A DNA stretch of 48,592 bases, from assembly GCA_012839355.1 (NCBI GenBank), contig DUNK01000017.1, positions 1 to 48,592 on the forward strand. Direction: 5' to 3'. Of this stretch, positions 16,446 to 25,383 are shown in pieces. The DNA comes from Acholeplasma sp. (GTDB lineage: Bacteria; Bacillota_I; Bacilli_A; Acholeplasmatales; UBA5453). Under the pieces are notes generated by a model. The model made no database searches. It was given only the letters and a program-made list of their open reading frames with translations, and had not been told where the DNA came from. Within the stretch, counting starts at the first letter, position 1, and each line of letters opens with the position of its first letter. A program made the position numbers and the translations under genes.

Positions 16446-18086
16446 TAATAGCGTCTTAGCGTGACTAATTGCACCATCTGTAATATTTTTACCAGAGAGC
16501 ATATACGCTAAATGATACACTCTTTCATCATAATTTAAATTTTTAATAACTGTAGTTGTCCTGCCTTGGACAACTTTTTTTTCAATATTGAAATGTTTTT
16601 CTGCTCTTGCAGCTACTTGTGGTAAGTGTGTGATTGTAATTATTTGTCTTTCTTTTGACAAATTATAAAGTTCATTTGCTACTTTACTCGCTGCGTCACC
16701 TGAGATGCCTAAATCAATTTCATCAAAGACCATTAAACCTAAATTATAAATCTTTCCATATAGAATTTTTAAAGCTAACATGCTTCTAGATAACTCTCCA
16801 CCAGATGCTACTTTATAAAATGGCTTCAATGGTTCTCCTTCATTTAAACTAATTAAAAACTCAACCTCATCAATACCATCTTCTTTTAAAACTTTATTCG
16901 TATCAATAAATTCCACTTTAAAATTAACATAATCAATCGCTAATCTTTCTAAAACTAGAATAAATTCTTTTTCTAATACTTTAGCGATTGTTTTTCTTTT
17001 TTCTCTTAAATCTAACCCTTTTTTATACGCTTTATTATAAGCATCTTCTTTTACTTTTAATAATTTTTCTAAAAAGAGATCATAATTTTCCGCTTTTAAG
17101 ATTTCATCTTTTAATTCTTCTTGATAGCTAATTAACTCTTCAATACTCATGTTATATTTCTTTTCTAAATCTAACAAGAAATAATATCTATTTTGAAGTT
17201 CTTCTAATTCATCAATTTTAAAATCATAAATTACATTAAGTTCATCATATAATAATACTTTTATATCTTCTAACTCATAGTTTAAAGAGTTTATCCTTTC
17301 TAATAACTCTTTATATGTTAAAGAATATTCGCTTATCTTTTCTAACTGTTTTACGCCCGTATAAATGGCATTTTCATCAGAAATATTTTTAAACGCTTGA
17401 TAGGCTAAATTTAACGCTTCAACAATTTCTTTTTGATTAGATAATGTTAAAATTGTTTCTTTTAATTCTTCTAATTCGCCTAAGTTTAACTTGGCTTTTT
17501 CTAGTTCATCTAACTTGTATTTTAACTCATCTAATAGTTCGTTTGTTTCGCTTGTTTTTTTGAGTGCTCCTTCATATTTATCTTTCGCCTCTAAATAGTT
17601 ATATCTTAACATCACATACTCATTTAATGTGTTTATTGTTTTCCCTAATTGATCAACCATCAGTAATGCAGTTTTTTCATCTAACAATTTTTGTGTGTCG
17701 TGTTGTTCGTGAATATCACCAAGTAAAACTCCTAACTCTTTTAATTCACCAAGAGTTATGTTTTTATTATTGACTGTTATTTTATTCCTATCCGTTTTAC
17801 TAATCACTCTTTCAATAGTTAAACTTTCATCTTTTATTGATAGCACACTTAAATAGTCTTTAACTTCTTTGTTTAAGTTTTTAAAGACTGCAGTTACTGT
17901 CGCTTCTTCTTCATTGTAACGAATGTAATCACTATCTGCTCTTTTACCGAAGATTAACTTTAAAGAATCGATCACTAAACTTTTACCTGCGCCTGTTGCA
18001 CCAGTTAGTGCGGTAAAGTTTTCGTTAAACTCGATTTCTAAATCTTCAATAATCGCTAAGTTTTTAATTATTATCTTTTCTAACAT
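16431..18086 (-). CDS. recN: DNA repair protein RecN
   Basis: 551 residues, an SMC-like ATPase acting early in double-strand-break repair. N-terminal Walker A in LTGATGAGKSLVIDSL (about 28-43), a long coiled-coil middle (about 150-400), then the ABC signature in VASGGELSRSMLALK and Walker B in LMVFDEIDLGISG. Its start overlaps tlyA by 23 bases. In Bacillus the arginine repressor gene sits between these two; it is missing here. Confidence 0.95.
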   Translation of the reverse strand: MLEKIIIKNLAIIEDLEIEFNENFTALTGATGAGKSLVIDSLKLIFGKRADSDYIRYNEEEATVTAVFKNLNKEVKDYLSVLSIKDESLTIERVISKTDRNKITVNNKNITLGELKELGVLLGDIHEQHDTQKLLDEKTALLMVDQLGKTINTLNEYVMLRYNYLEAKDKYEGALKKTSETNELLDELKYKLDELEKAKLNLGELEELKETILTLSNQKEIVEALNLAYQAFKNISDENAIYTGVKQLEKISEYSLTYKELLERINSLNYELEDIKVLLYDELNVIYDFKIDELEELQNRYYFLLDLEKKYNMSIEELISYQEELKDEILKAENYDLFLEKLLKVKEDAYNKAYKKGLDLREKRKTIAKVLEKEFILVLERLAIDYVNFKVEFIDTNKVLKEDGIDEVEFLISLNEGEPLKPFYKVASGGELSRSMLALKILYGKIYNLGLMVFDEIDLGISGDAASKVANELYNLSKERQIITITHLPQVAARAEKHFNIEKKVVQGRTTTVIKNLNYDERVYHLAYMLSGKNITDGAISHAKTLLNKKA

Positions 18087-18777
18087 TCATATCACCAATA
18101 AATATATACTCTTGATTACCTTTTTTACCTTTTAGAGATACTTGTAAATAGTCTCTTAAATTAATTTCTTCTTCCTTTAAAAACTCTTTAAAACTTAAAA
18201 TTGCTTCTTTTAAAACTTTCTCATTTTTAATTATTCCACCATATAAATTATCGGGCCCAACTTCAAACTGAGGTTTAAACAACATTACATATACTTTAGC
18301 TTTACCCTTTAAATGTTTAATGATTGGCTTTATAGAAACAAACGAGACATCAATTAAACAAATATCAACTTCTTTAACATCAGCAGACAAGATATTTGTT
18401 TGTTCAAAAAGATGAATCCTTTTATCTTTTCTTAACTCTTCATCCATTTGATCTTTACCAACATCATAAGCATAAACAGTTTTCGCTCCATACTTTAAAC
18501 TCACTTCAGTAAAACCACCAGTTGATGAACCAACATCTAAAACTGTTTTATCTTTAAAGTCTAAATTAAAATAATTTATTGCTTCTTCTAATTTAACGCC
18601 TGCTCTGCTTACATATTTAAGTTTGTCGTTAATTTTTATTTTATCCGTTTCGCTTACTTGTTTTGATGGTTTTAAAACCACCTCTCCATTAACATATACA
18701 GAGCCAACTTTAATTAAGTCTATCGCTCTTGAACGTGTATATCCAAAGTTATCTACAATGTATTTATCTAATCTCAT
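18064..18777 (-). CDS. tlyA: TlyA family rRNA 2'-O-methyltransferase
   Basis: 237 residues. An S4 RNA-binding domain (about 1-60) precedes an FtsJ-like methyltransferase with the SAM loop LDVGSSTGGFTEV around 80-92. Family members (YqxC/TlyA) methylate ribosomal RNA cytidines. The start overlaps the dxs stop as ATGA. The K-D-K-E tetrad residues are plausible in the conserved segments but I did not verify each. Confidence 0.9.
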   Translation of the reverse strand: MRLDKYIVDNFGYTRSRAIDLIKVGSVYVNGEVVLKPSKQVSETDKIKINDKLKYVSRAGVKLEEAINYFNLDFKDKTVLDVGSSTGGFTEVSLKYGAKTVYAYDVGKDQMDEELRKDKRIHLFEQTNILSADVKEVDICLIDVSFVSIKPIIKHLKGKAKVYVMLFKPQFEVGPDNLYGGIIKNEKVLKEAILSFKEFLKEEEINLRDYLQVSLKGKKGNQEYIFIGDMNVRKDNN

Positions 18778-20633
18778 AATATCTCTTTTATTGCTTTAAC
18801 AATATCTGCTTTTCCCATCTCAGCGTCACTTCTATTATCGCTAACAAAACCATGTCTAATCACTTTATTATAAGCACTTAAACTCGTGATTTTATTATGA
18901 TATTCATTATTTGCCATAAACTCTAAAATCTTTTGGTAAAGCGCACCACTAGCGTGTGTTTCTTCATACACTACAAGTGGTTTTCCCGTTTCTAAAATAG
19001 TTCTTAAAAGTTTTTCATCAAGAGGATGAATGTATCTTGCGTTGATTAATGAAAAGTCTAATTTTTCTTCTTCAATTACTTCTTCTAAAAAGTTTAAAAC
19101 AGGACCATAACTTATTACATATCCTCTGGTTTTATTTGTTAATTGTTCCCAAGATGGACCAATCGGTTTTACATCATTATTAATTTCTTTTTTAATGTTC
19201 GCTCTAGGATATCTAATTACGAACGGACCATCATGTAAATCATACGCATATTTTAATAATCCCTCTGCTTCTTTTAAATCTTTTGGCATCGTAACTGTCA
19301 TATTAGGCATACTTAAAAACATTGAAACATCATATAAGCCTTGATGTGTAGAACCATCTTCACCAACAAATCCTGCTCTGTCTATTCCAATAACTACTTT
19401 TAAATTGGTTCTAGCAATATCATTTAAAATTTGGTCATATGCTCTTTGACTAAATGTTGAATAATAAGATAAAAAAACATTAATTTTATTTAAGGCAAGT
19501 GCCGCACTCATTACAGCGGCATGCTCTTCAGCTATACCAACATCAATTATTCTATTAGGATGTTTTTCTGCAAACTCTAAAAACCCTCCACCAACAATCA
19601 TCGCTGGGATTAAAACATAAATATCTTTTTCTTCTGCATATTTATCTAATATGCTTGCGATACCTTCACTCCAAGTGATTTTACTATTACCATTATTGTT
19701 TAAAAGACCTGCTTTTTTATCAAAAGCTGGAACGCCGTGATATGATCCTTCTTCATCATATTCTGCAAACGCATATCCTAAACCTTTTTTAGTGACTGCA
19801 TGAATTACTACACTTTTATTCATTTTCTTGGCAGATTTTAATGTTTGAATTACTCTTTTAATATTATTACCATTTACTGGTCCAATATATACATATCCCA
19901 TATCTTCAAACATATTACGTCTTTGAAAAATTCCTTTTAAAGCTCTTTTAATTCTTCTTCCGATTCTAAAAAGGAAATTAGGTAGTATTTTATCAAATAC
20001 TTTTCTCATACCTTTTGAGAATTTTGAACCTCTTAAACGCGCTAGCATAACTGACATTGCCCCACGAGTTTTACTAATACTCATATTGTTGTCATTTAAA
20101 AGAATGATACCTTTCCCGTCATACATATTTCCTAAATAATTTAAGGCTTCCATGTTAGTACCGTTAATTATTGATGCATCACCAACAACGCTAACTACAT
20201 TCCCTTCTTTGTTTAAAACTTTATTGGCTTGTAAGAAACCAACCATCGCTGATATTGATGTACCGGCATGTCCACTTTCCCATTTATCATGAACAGATTC
20301 GTTATAACTTGCATAACCTGATAAACCTTTATGTTGTCTTAATGTATCAAACTCACTCGCTCTACCTGTTAAAATTTTATGAGTATAAATTTGATGACTC
20401 ACATCATAAATAATCGTATCTACTGGTGAATCAAAAACATAATGTAAAGCTAACGTTAATTCAACAGCTCCTAAGTTTGATGCTAAATGTCCACCTGTCT
20501 TACTTATCTTTTCAACTAAAAAAGACCTGATTTCTTGTGCAAGAATCTCAAGTTCTTTTACTTTAAGGTCTTTTAAAAAAGTTGGGTCTTTAATACTTTC
20601 AATATCAAACGATATTTTCTTCTTTTTGCTCAT
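18774..20633 (-). CDS. dxs: 1-deoxy-D-xylulose-5-phosphate synthase
   Basis: 619 residues. It joins pyruvate and glyceraldehyde-3-phosphate with thiamine diphosphate, the first MEP-pathway step. WESGHAGTSISAMVGF and VVGDASIINGTNMEALN (TPP and metal site, GD...N) are in the first domain. The pyrimidine domain holds IAEEHAAVMSAALAL and IDRAGFVGEDGSTHQG. The stop of xseB and the start of dxs overlap as TAATG. ispA, normally between them in Bacillus, is absent. Confidence 0.96.
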   Translation of the reverse strand: MSKKKKISFDIESIKDPTFLKDLKVKELEILAQEIRSFLVEKISKTGGHLASNLGAVELTLALHYVFDSPVDTIIYDVSHQIYTHKILTGRASEFDTLRQHKGLSGYASYNESVHDKWESGHAGTSISAMVGFLQANKVLNKEGNVVSVVGDASIINGTNMEALNYLGNMYDGKGIILLNDNNMSISKTRGAMSVMLARLRGSKFSKGMRKVFDKILPNFLFRIGRRIKRALKGIFQRRNMFEDMGYVYIGPVNGNNIKRVIQTLKSAKKMNKSVVIHAVTKKGLGYAFAEYDEEGSYHGVPAFDKKAGLLNNNGNSKITWSEGIASILDKYAEEKDIYVLIPAMIVGGGFLEFAEKHPNRIIDVGIAEEHAAVMSAALALNKINVFLSYYSTFSQRAYDQILNDIARTNLKVVIGIDRAGFVGEDGSTHQGLYDVSMFLSMPNMTVTMPKDLKEAEGLLKYAYDLHDGPFVIRYPRANIKKEINNDVKPIGPSWEQLTNKTRGYVISYGPVLNFLEEVIEEEKLDFSLINARYIHPLDEKLLRTILETGKPLVVYEETHASGALYQKILEFMANNEYHNKITSLSAYNKVIRHGFVSDNRSDAEMGKADIVKAIKEIL

Positions 20634-20827
20634 TAAACTTCAGTTTCTTCCATTTTTTCAACGATAAGTTCTTTTGATTTTTCTAATTTTTCATAACACA
20701 ACTTCGATAATTCTAAACCTTCATTATATAATTTTATCGCTTCATCTAAACCAATATCTTTGTTTTCAAGTTTTTTAACAACTTCTTCTAGTTCAGCTAA
20801 AGCACTTTCAAATGTTTTATCTTTCAT
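20633..20827 (-). CDS. xseB: Exodeoxyribonuclease VII small subunit
   Basis: 64 residues. FESALAELEEVVKKLENKDIGLDEAIKLYNEGLEL is the family helical hairpin that coats XseA. ATGA overlap with xseA and one-base coupling with dxs. Confidence 0.93.
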   Translation of the reverse strand: MKDKTFESALAELEEVVKKLENKDIGLDEAIKLYNEGLELSKLCYEKLEKSKELIVEKMEETEV

Positions 20828-22167
20828 GTTCTCTTCTCCTTTTTAATTACTTGTGAAATAATCTTTCCATCTTTTACAACTGTTTCAATATTATCATCTT
20901 TATTAACTTCTTCCACTGAAGACAATCTCTTGCCCTCTTTTAGTGTTACAGTATAACCTTGACTCATTAACTGTAATGGGTTTTGATATTTTAATAAACC
21001 AATTACTAAATTTAATTGTTGCTGCTTATTGTTAATCACTTGATTAAAGTTGTTTGTTAGATCTTTTTTAGATTCGTTTAAATTAGTTAATTTAGTTTCA
21101 TATAAATTATTTAAATCTACTCTTCTTAACAAGTTTATTTTAGACTCTAATAAAAACTTCTTATGTTCAATCATTAACTTAAAGTTTCTTCTTAAATCAT
21201 AAACGTTTTTATCTAAACGCTTTTCTATTTCTTTCATTACATTAGTTGGTTTTTGGTTTATTAATCTTTGATCTAAATGAACTAAAAGATATTCTTTAGC
21301 GGCAATGATGTTTTTAATATTTCTATTTAACATTCTTTCATTGTTTTTAACTATTTCATAAAGTGTATTAACATTTGGTGTTGCAAGTTCTGCTGCACCT
21401 GTTGGTGTCGGTGCTCTTAAATCACTAACAAAATCCGCTATCGTTGTATCAGTCTCATGCCCTACTGCACTAATGATTGGAATCTCTGAATTAAAGATTG
21501 CCTCAGCTACAACTAGTTCATTAAACGCCCATAAATCTTCAATTGAACCTCCGCCTCTACCAACAATCAAAACATCAACAATCTTATCTTTATTTGCTTT
21601 TTCAATTTGTTGTTTTATAGAATACTTTGCATTCTCACCCTGAACTAACGCCGGGTAAACATAAAGTTTCGCAAGCGGATATCTTCTGCCGATTGTATTA
21701 ATGATATCTTCAATCGCCGCTCCTGTTGGCGAAGTGACTACACCAATTGCATTTGGATATTTTGGAATTGCTTTTTTATATTCTTCTTTAAAATAACCTT
21801 TTTCTTCTAAATCTTTTTTTAACTTTTCATAGGCTAAATATAATTCACCAATTCCATCAAGTTCCATCGTTTTTACTAGTATTGAAAAATCACCATTTGG
21901 CTCATAAACATTAATAGAACCAAACACTAGAACTTTATCACCTTTTTTTGGTGAAAAATTTAACCTATCAGCGCTGCTCGCAAACATAATCGCTTTTATT
22001 TGCGATCTTTCATCTTTTAAAGAAAAGTATAAATGACCAGAACTATGTCTAGTAAAATTTGATATTTCACCTCTTAAATAAATTGTTTTTAAGTGGTCAT
22101 CACTTTCCAATTGATTTTTAATATATCTAACTAATGCACTGACTGTTAAATATCTTTGTTCACTCAC
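20824..22167 (-). CDS. xseA: Exodeoxyribonuclease VII large subunit
   Basis: 447 residues. It has an N-terminal OB fold (about 1-100, YLRGEISNFTRHSSGHLYFSLKDE) and a catalytic domain with VVTSPTGAAIEDI, VGRGGGSIEDLWAFNE and SAVGHETDTTIADFVSDLRAPTPTGAAE. A long coiled coil follows that binds XseB. It degrades single-stranded DNA to oligonucleotides. It overlaps nusB by 8 bases. Confidence 0.96.
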   Translation of the reverse strand: MSEQRYLTVSALVRYIKNQLESDDHLKTIYLRGEISNFTRHSSGHLYFSLKDERSQIKAIMFASSADRLNFSPKKGDKVLVFGSINVYEPNGDFSILVKTMELDGIGELYLAYEKLKKDLEEKGYFKEEYKKAIPKYPNAIGVVTSPTGAAIEDIINTIGRRYPLAKLYVYPALVQGENAKYSIKQQIEKANKDKIVDVLIVGRGGGSIEDLWAFNELVVAEAIFNSEIPIISAVGHETDTTIADFVSDLRAPTPTGAAELATPNVNTLYEIVKNNERMLNRNIKNIIAAKEYLLVHLDQRLINQKPTNVMKEIEKRLDKNVYDLRRNFKLMIEHKKFLLESKINLLRRVDLNNLYETKLTNLNESKKDLTNNFNQVINNKQQQLNLVIGLLKYQNPLQLMSQGYTVTLKEGKRLSSVEEVNKDDNIETVVKDGKIISQVIKKEKRT

Positions 22168-22534
22168 TTATATCACCAAGATTATTTTTAATATTATCTA
22201 AAACTTTATTCGTGAAAGCTTTTTGTTTATCATCAATATCACTATATTCTTTTGTTAGTTCAATCGCTTCATTAATTATTACTTGTTTAGGTTCTTTCGT
22301 ATAGATCATCTCATAAGTTGCTAGTCGAATAATTGCCTTATCGAGATACGCTAAACGATAAAGTTTATAATTGTAAAGATTGCTTTCAATTACTTCATCT
22401 ATCTTTTCCATTTTACTAATTATATCCAAAGTTGTTTTACCTGCTTCAGTTTCTTTATCAAAATTAGAATTACCCATTAAATCTAATTCATAGAGATTAA
22501 ATATTATCTTTTCGCGATATTTTCTTCTTGACAT
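22160..22534 (-). CDS. nusB: Transcription antitermination factor NusB
   Basis: 124 residues, all-helical. The ending YTKEPKQVIINEAIELTKEYSDIDDKQKAFTNKVLDNI is the diagnostic block (VIINEAVELAK...FVNGVLD in most species). It works with NusE/S10 on ribosomal RNA transcripts. It is first in the operon nusB-xseA-xseB-dxs-tlyA-recN, with GAGGT upstream. Confidence 0.92.
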   Translation of the reverse strand: MSRRKYREKIIFNLYELDLMGNSNFDKETEAGKTTLDIISKMEKIDEVIESNLYNYKLYRLAYLDKAIIRLATYEMIYTKEPKQVIINEAIELTKEYSDIDDKQKAFTNKVLDNIKNNLGDISE

Positions 22535-22592
22535 TAATGTACCTCAAAAGTTTATTTTTAAAACTAAAAATATTATATATATTGATAAATAT

Positions 22593-22621
22593 ATAATACC
22601 ATGTAGAGCCTTAATTGTAAA
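22593..22621 (-). promoter_or_regulatory. SigA-type promoter of the nusB operon
   Basis: On the minus strand TTTACA (22616-22621), a 17-base spacer and TATTAT (22593-22598). Just downstream is a perfect 10-base inverted repeat TATTATATAT/ATATATAATA (about 22570-22597) overlapping the start region. Confidence 0.75.
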
Positions 22622-22631
22622 CAAAAGCAAC

Positions 22632-22665
22632 AAAAAAACACCTCATTATAAACATAATAAGGTGT
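22632..22665 (-). terminator. Terminator of the pot operon
   Basis: On the minus strand ACACCT, one mismatch, ATTAT, loop, ATAAT, AGGTGT then seven T. It follows the potD stop by 13 bases. Confidence 0.85.
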
Positions 22666-22677
22666 CTTCTTTAATTG

Positions 22678-23748
22678 TTATCTTGTGCGGACTCTTGCCC
22701 ACGCATCATCCATAAATCTTTTCACGCTTGGAATATATCTAAATAACTCATCTTTTTCTTCATTATATTCAACCATATAAATATCTCTATGGTCATAAAA
22801 TGCTGAAGTCTCATCTGTAATCATATATTCATAAACTGTTTTAATTGCTGATACATAACATACAGTTTCAGCATTAACTACTGCATTATCATGTTCAGAT
22901 ATGAAGTTAATGAATTTATATGCTAACTCAACATTTCTTGATTTTTTAGGGATAACTAATGCATCTACAAAAACATTTGTTCCTTGCTTAGGTGTGTGGA
23001 AACCAACATTAGGTTGTTGTGTTCTAACATAAACTGCATCACCATTGTATGTTAATGCAATATCGTGTTTTAAGTCTGGCATATCATCCATAATTTGGTC
23101 AGTTAAAAATAATACCTTTCCTGAATCTTTAATTTGATTTAAAAGCGCTTCAGCTGCTTGTAGTTCTGTTTCGTTATTAGAATTAACTGAATATCCTAAA
23201 TATTTTAAGGCTAACGCAAATCCATCTCTTGAAGAGTCATAAACTACTTTTTTAAGGCTAGAATCTAAAAATGCTCCCCAACCTTCTTCTTCTAATAATT
23301 CAGCTAAACCTTCTTTTTGAGCATTATAAATAATTCCTAAACTTCCCCAAAAATAAGGAACTGCATAATCTAATAATGGTACTGGTTTTTCTGCTTCTTC
23401 ATATTCTCTTATAATACTCATAAGCGGTGTTGCATAACCTGTATCTCTATCTAAATCTATCTTATCCCATTCAATTGGTAAAAGTAAGTCTTCTTCAATC
23501 ATTTGTTCAATTGCATAATCGCTTGGAATCATTAAATCAAATGTCTCTCTTTTTAATCTTGAAATAGCTGCCTCATTTGATGCAAAAGAAATTGTCTTAA
23601 CTTTTACTTTATTTTCTTTTTCAAACTGCTTTACTAATTCTTCTTCTAAATACTCTGTTGGAAGCAATATTTTCAAGTCCGCCTCCCCACATGATGTTAG
23701 TAATAATCCTGAAATTAATACTAATAATAAAACCCATACTTTTTTCAT
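22678..23748 (-). CDS. potD: Spermidine/putrescine-binding lipoprotein
   Basis: 356 residues. The N-terminus is a lipoprotein signal, KKVWVLLLVLISGLLLTSC, with the lipidated Cys at about 20. The mature part is a class D periplasmic-type binding protein: VKTISFASNEAAISRLKRETFDLMIPSDYAIEQM, VPYFWGSLGIIYN and DSSRDGFALALKYLGYS are PotD blocks. As a lipoprotein on the outer face of a single membrane it would deliver polyamine to PotBC. It is the last gene of potABCD. Confidence 0.92.
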   Translation of the reverse strand: MKKVWVLLLVLISGLLLTSCGEADLKILLPTEYLEEELVKQFEKENKVKVKTISFASNEAAISRLKRETFDLMIPSDYAIEQMIEEDLLLPIEWDKIDLDRDTGYATPLMSIIREYEEAEKPVPLLDYAVPYFWGSLGIIYNAQKEGLAELLEEEGWGAFLDSSLKKVVYDSSRDGFALALKYLGYSVNSNNETELQAAEALLNQIKDSGKVLFLTDQIMDDMPDLKHDIALTYNGDAVYVRTQQPNVGFHTPKQGTNVFVDALVIPKKSRNVELAYKFINFISEHDNAVVNAETVCYVSAIKTVYEYMITDETSAFYDHRDIYMVEYNEEKDELFRYIPSVKRFMDDAWARVRTR

Positions 23749-24533
23749 ATTCTATTCTCCTTTTTATATTGTTTACTACTCTTAATATAATTTATCACAA
23801 CTACAATTGTTATGACGATAATTATTATTGTTGAAAGTGCATTAATTGAAGGGTTCGCTCCTCTTGGTAAATTGTATAAATATACCGATATATTTTCATA
23901 TGAACCACCCGTAAAATAACTTATTACAAAGTCATCAAAACTCATTGTAAAGGCGATTGCAGCACCCGCTAATATCGAACCTTTGATTTGTGGTAAAACC
24001 GCATGCCTAAGTGCTTTCCAAGGATTAGCCCCTAAATCCATTGCTGCCTCAGTTAAACTTGGATCTAAACTTCTTACCTTCGGATAAACTGTTAAGAAAA
24101 CATATGGCACACAAAATGAAATATGGGCAATTAACATTGCATTAAACGACGGTTCAATAAACATTGTTAAGAACAATAATAAACCTATCGCAGTTACAAT
24201 TTCTGGGTTAACAATTGGAATGCTGTTTAAAAATAAAATTGCGTTTCTAAACTTTCTTTTTCTTCTTGCAACAGCAATAGCCGCAAGCGTTCCAATTACT
24301 GTAGAAATTAATGTTGCTAATAATGCAATACTAATTGATACTTTAACTGAATCTAATATCTTATCTGACTCAAATAATTTTTTGTACCAGCGCATTGAAA
24401 ATCCTGTCCATCTAGTTAAACTTGCTCCATCATTAAACGAGAAAATTATTAAACTCAAGATAGGCAGATAGAAAAACAAAATTACTAATGATATATAAAC
24501 AATATTTATTATTTTGGCTCTTTTAGACGTCAT
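23745..24533 (-). CDS. potC: Spermidine/putrescine ABC transporter permease PotC
   Basis: 262 residues from the ATG at 24533, chosen because GAGGTGG stands 6 bases upstream; a start 15 bases earlier lacks this. It has six membrane segments, with the EAA loop AAMDLGANPWKALRHAVLPQIKGSI that docks on PotA. It overlaps potB by 11 bases and potD by 4. Confidence 0.93.
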   Translation of the reverse strand: MTSKRAKIINIVYISLVILFFYLPILSLIIFSFNDGASLTRWTGFSMRWYKKLFESDKILDSVKVSISIALLATLISTVIGTLAAIAVARRKRKFRNAILFLNSIPIVNPEIVTAIGLLLFLTMFIEPSFNAMLIAHISFCVPYVFLTVYPKVRSLDPSLTEAAMDLGANPWKALRHAVLPQIKGSILAGAAIAFTMSFDDFVISYFTGGSYENISVYLYNLPRGANPSINALSTIIIIVITIVVVINYIKSSKQYKKENRI

Positions 24534-25383
24534 CTTTTTCCACCTCACTTACCTTATCAAATCTTCTTGTGAAGACGATTAAAATCATAATTATTGAGGC
24601 TAATATAATTGCGATAGCTGCTCCTTCATTCCAATTACCTGCTTGGAAAAATCTATCTTCAATTAATGAACCAATTAAATATCTTCCTAAACCTAGTTTA
24701 TTAGGTATAACAATTGTCGTTGCTGCTGGTAATAAAACCATCGTTATACCTGATAGTACCCCACCAATTGAAAGGGGTAAAGTAACTCGCATAAATGTTC
24801 TAAAACTATTCGCTCCTAAATCTGCTGCTGCTTCGTATAGTCTTGGGTTAATTCTTGTTAGTACAGAATAGATTGGTAAAATCATAAACGGTAAATAGAT
24901 GTTTACCATCCCAATAATAATAGCGAAGTCAGTCCCTAAGAGTTTAGGATTAATCAAATCTAATATTTGTACCCATGCTGTAGTTAAAATCAGTAAGTTA
25001 ATCCACATCGGCACAGTTACTGCAAGTATTAATATTGCTTGAACCTTTGGACTTTGTTTACTAATTAAATATGCAGCAGGATAGCCTATTAATAAACAAA
25101 CAGCTGTTGTTATTAACGCAATTTTAATACTATCAAGCATTGTCCTTACAAAAGAACCTTGTTTAAAGAAGTTTTGGAAATGCTCTAATGTAAGTTTGTA
25201 AAACATATTTCCTTCATAGACTGTTATTGAATAAAAGAAGATTAAAACTAAAGGAATAATAATTAAGCCTATTAAAATTACATAATAAGGAATTCCTAAT
25301 AAAGTTCCTTTGTTTTCTATTTTTCTTTTTCTCTTTCTTTTAGGCTTTTCACTTTCAAATGGTCTAAAGTTTTCCATTACCAT
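24523..25383 (-). CDS. potB: Spermidine/putrescine ABC transporter permease PotB
   Basis: 286 residues. A basic cytoplasmic N-terminus (KPKRKRKRKIENKG) leads into six membrane segments. The EAA loop is AAADLGANSFRTFMRVTLPLSIGGVLSG. An alternative in-frame ATG lies two codons downstream of the first. It is coupled to potA by overlap. Confidence 0.93.
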   Translation of the reverse strand: MVMENFRPFESEKPKRKRKRKIENKGTLLGIPYYVILIGLIIIPLVLIFFYSITVYEGNMFYKLTLEHFQNFFKQGSFVRTMLDSIKIALITTAVCLLIGYPAAYLISKQSPKVQAILILAVTVPMWINLLILTTAWVQILDLINPKLLGTDFAIIIGMVNIYLPFMILPIYSVLTRINPRLYEAAADLGANSFRTFMRVTLPLSIGGVLSGITMVLLPAATTIVIPNKLGLGRYLIGSLIEDRFFQAGNWNEGAAIAIILASIIMILIVFTRRFDKVSEVEKDDV

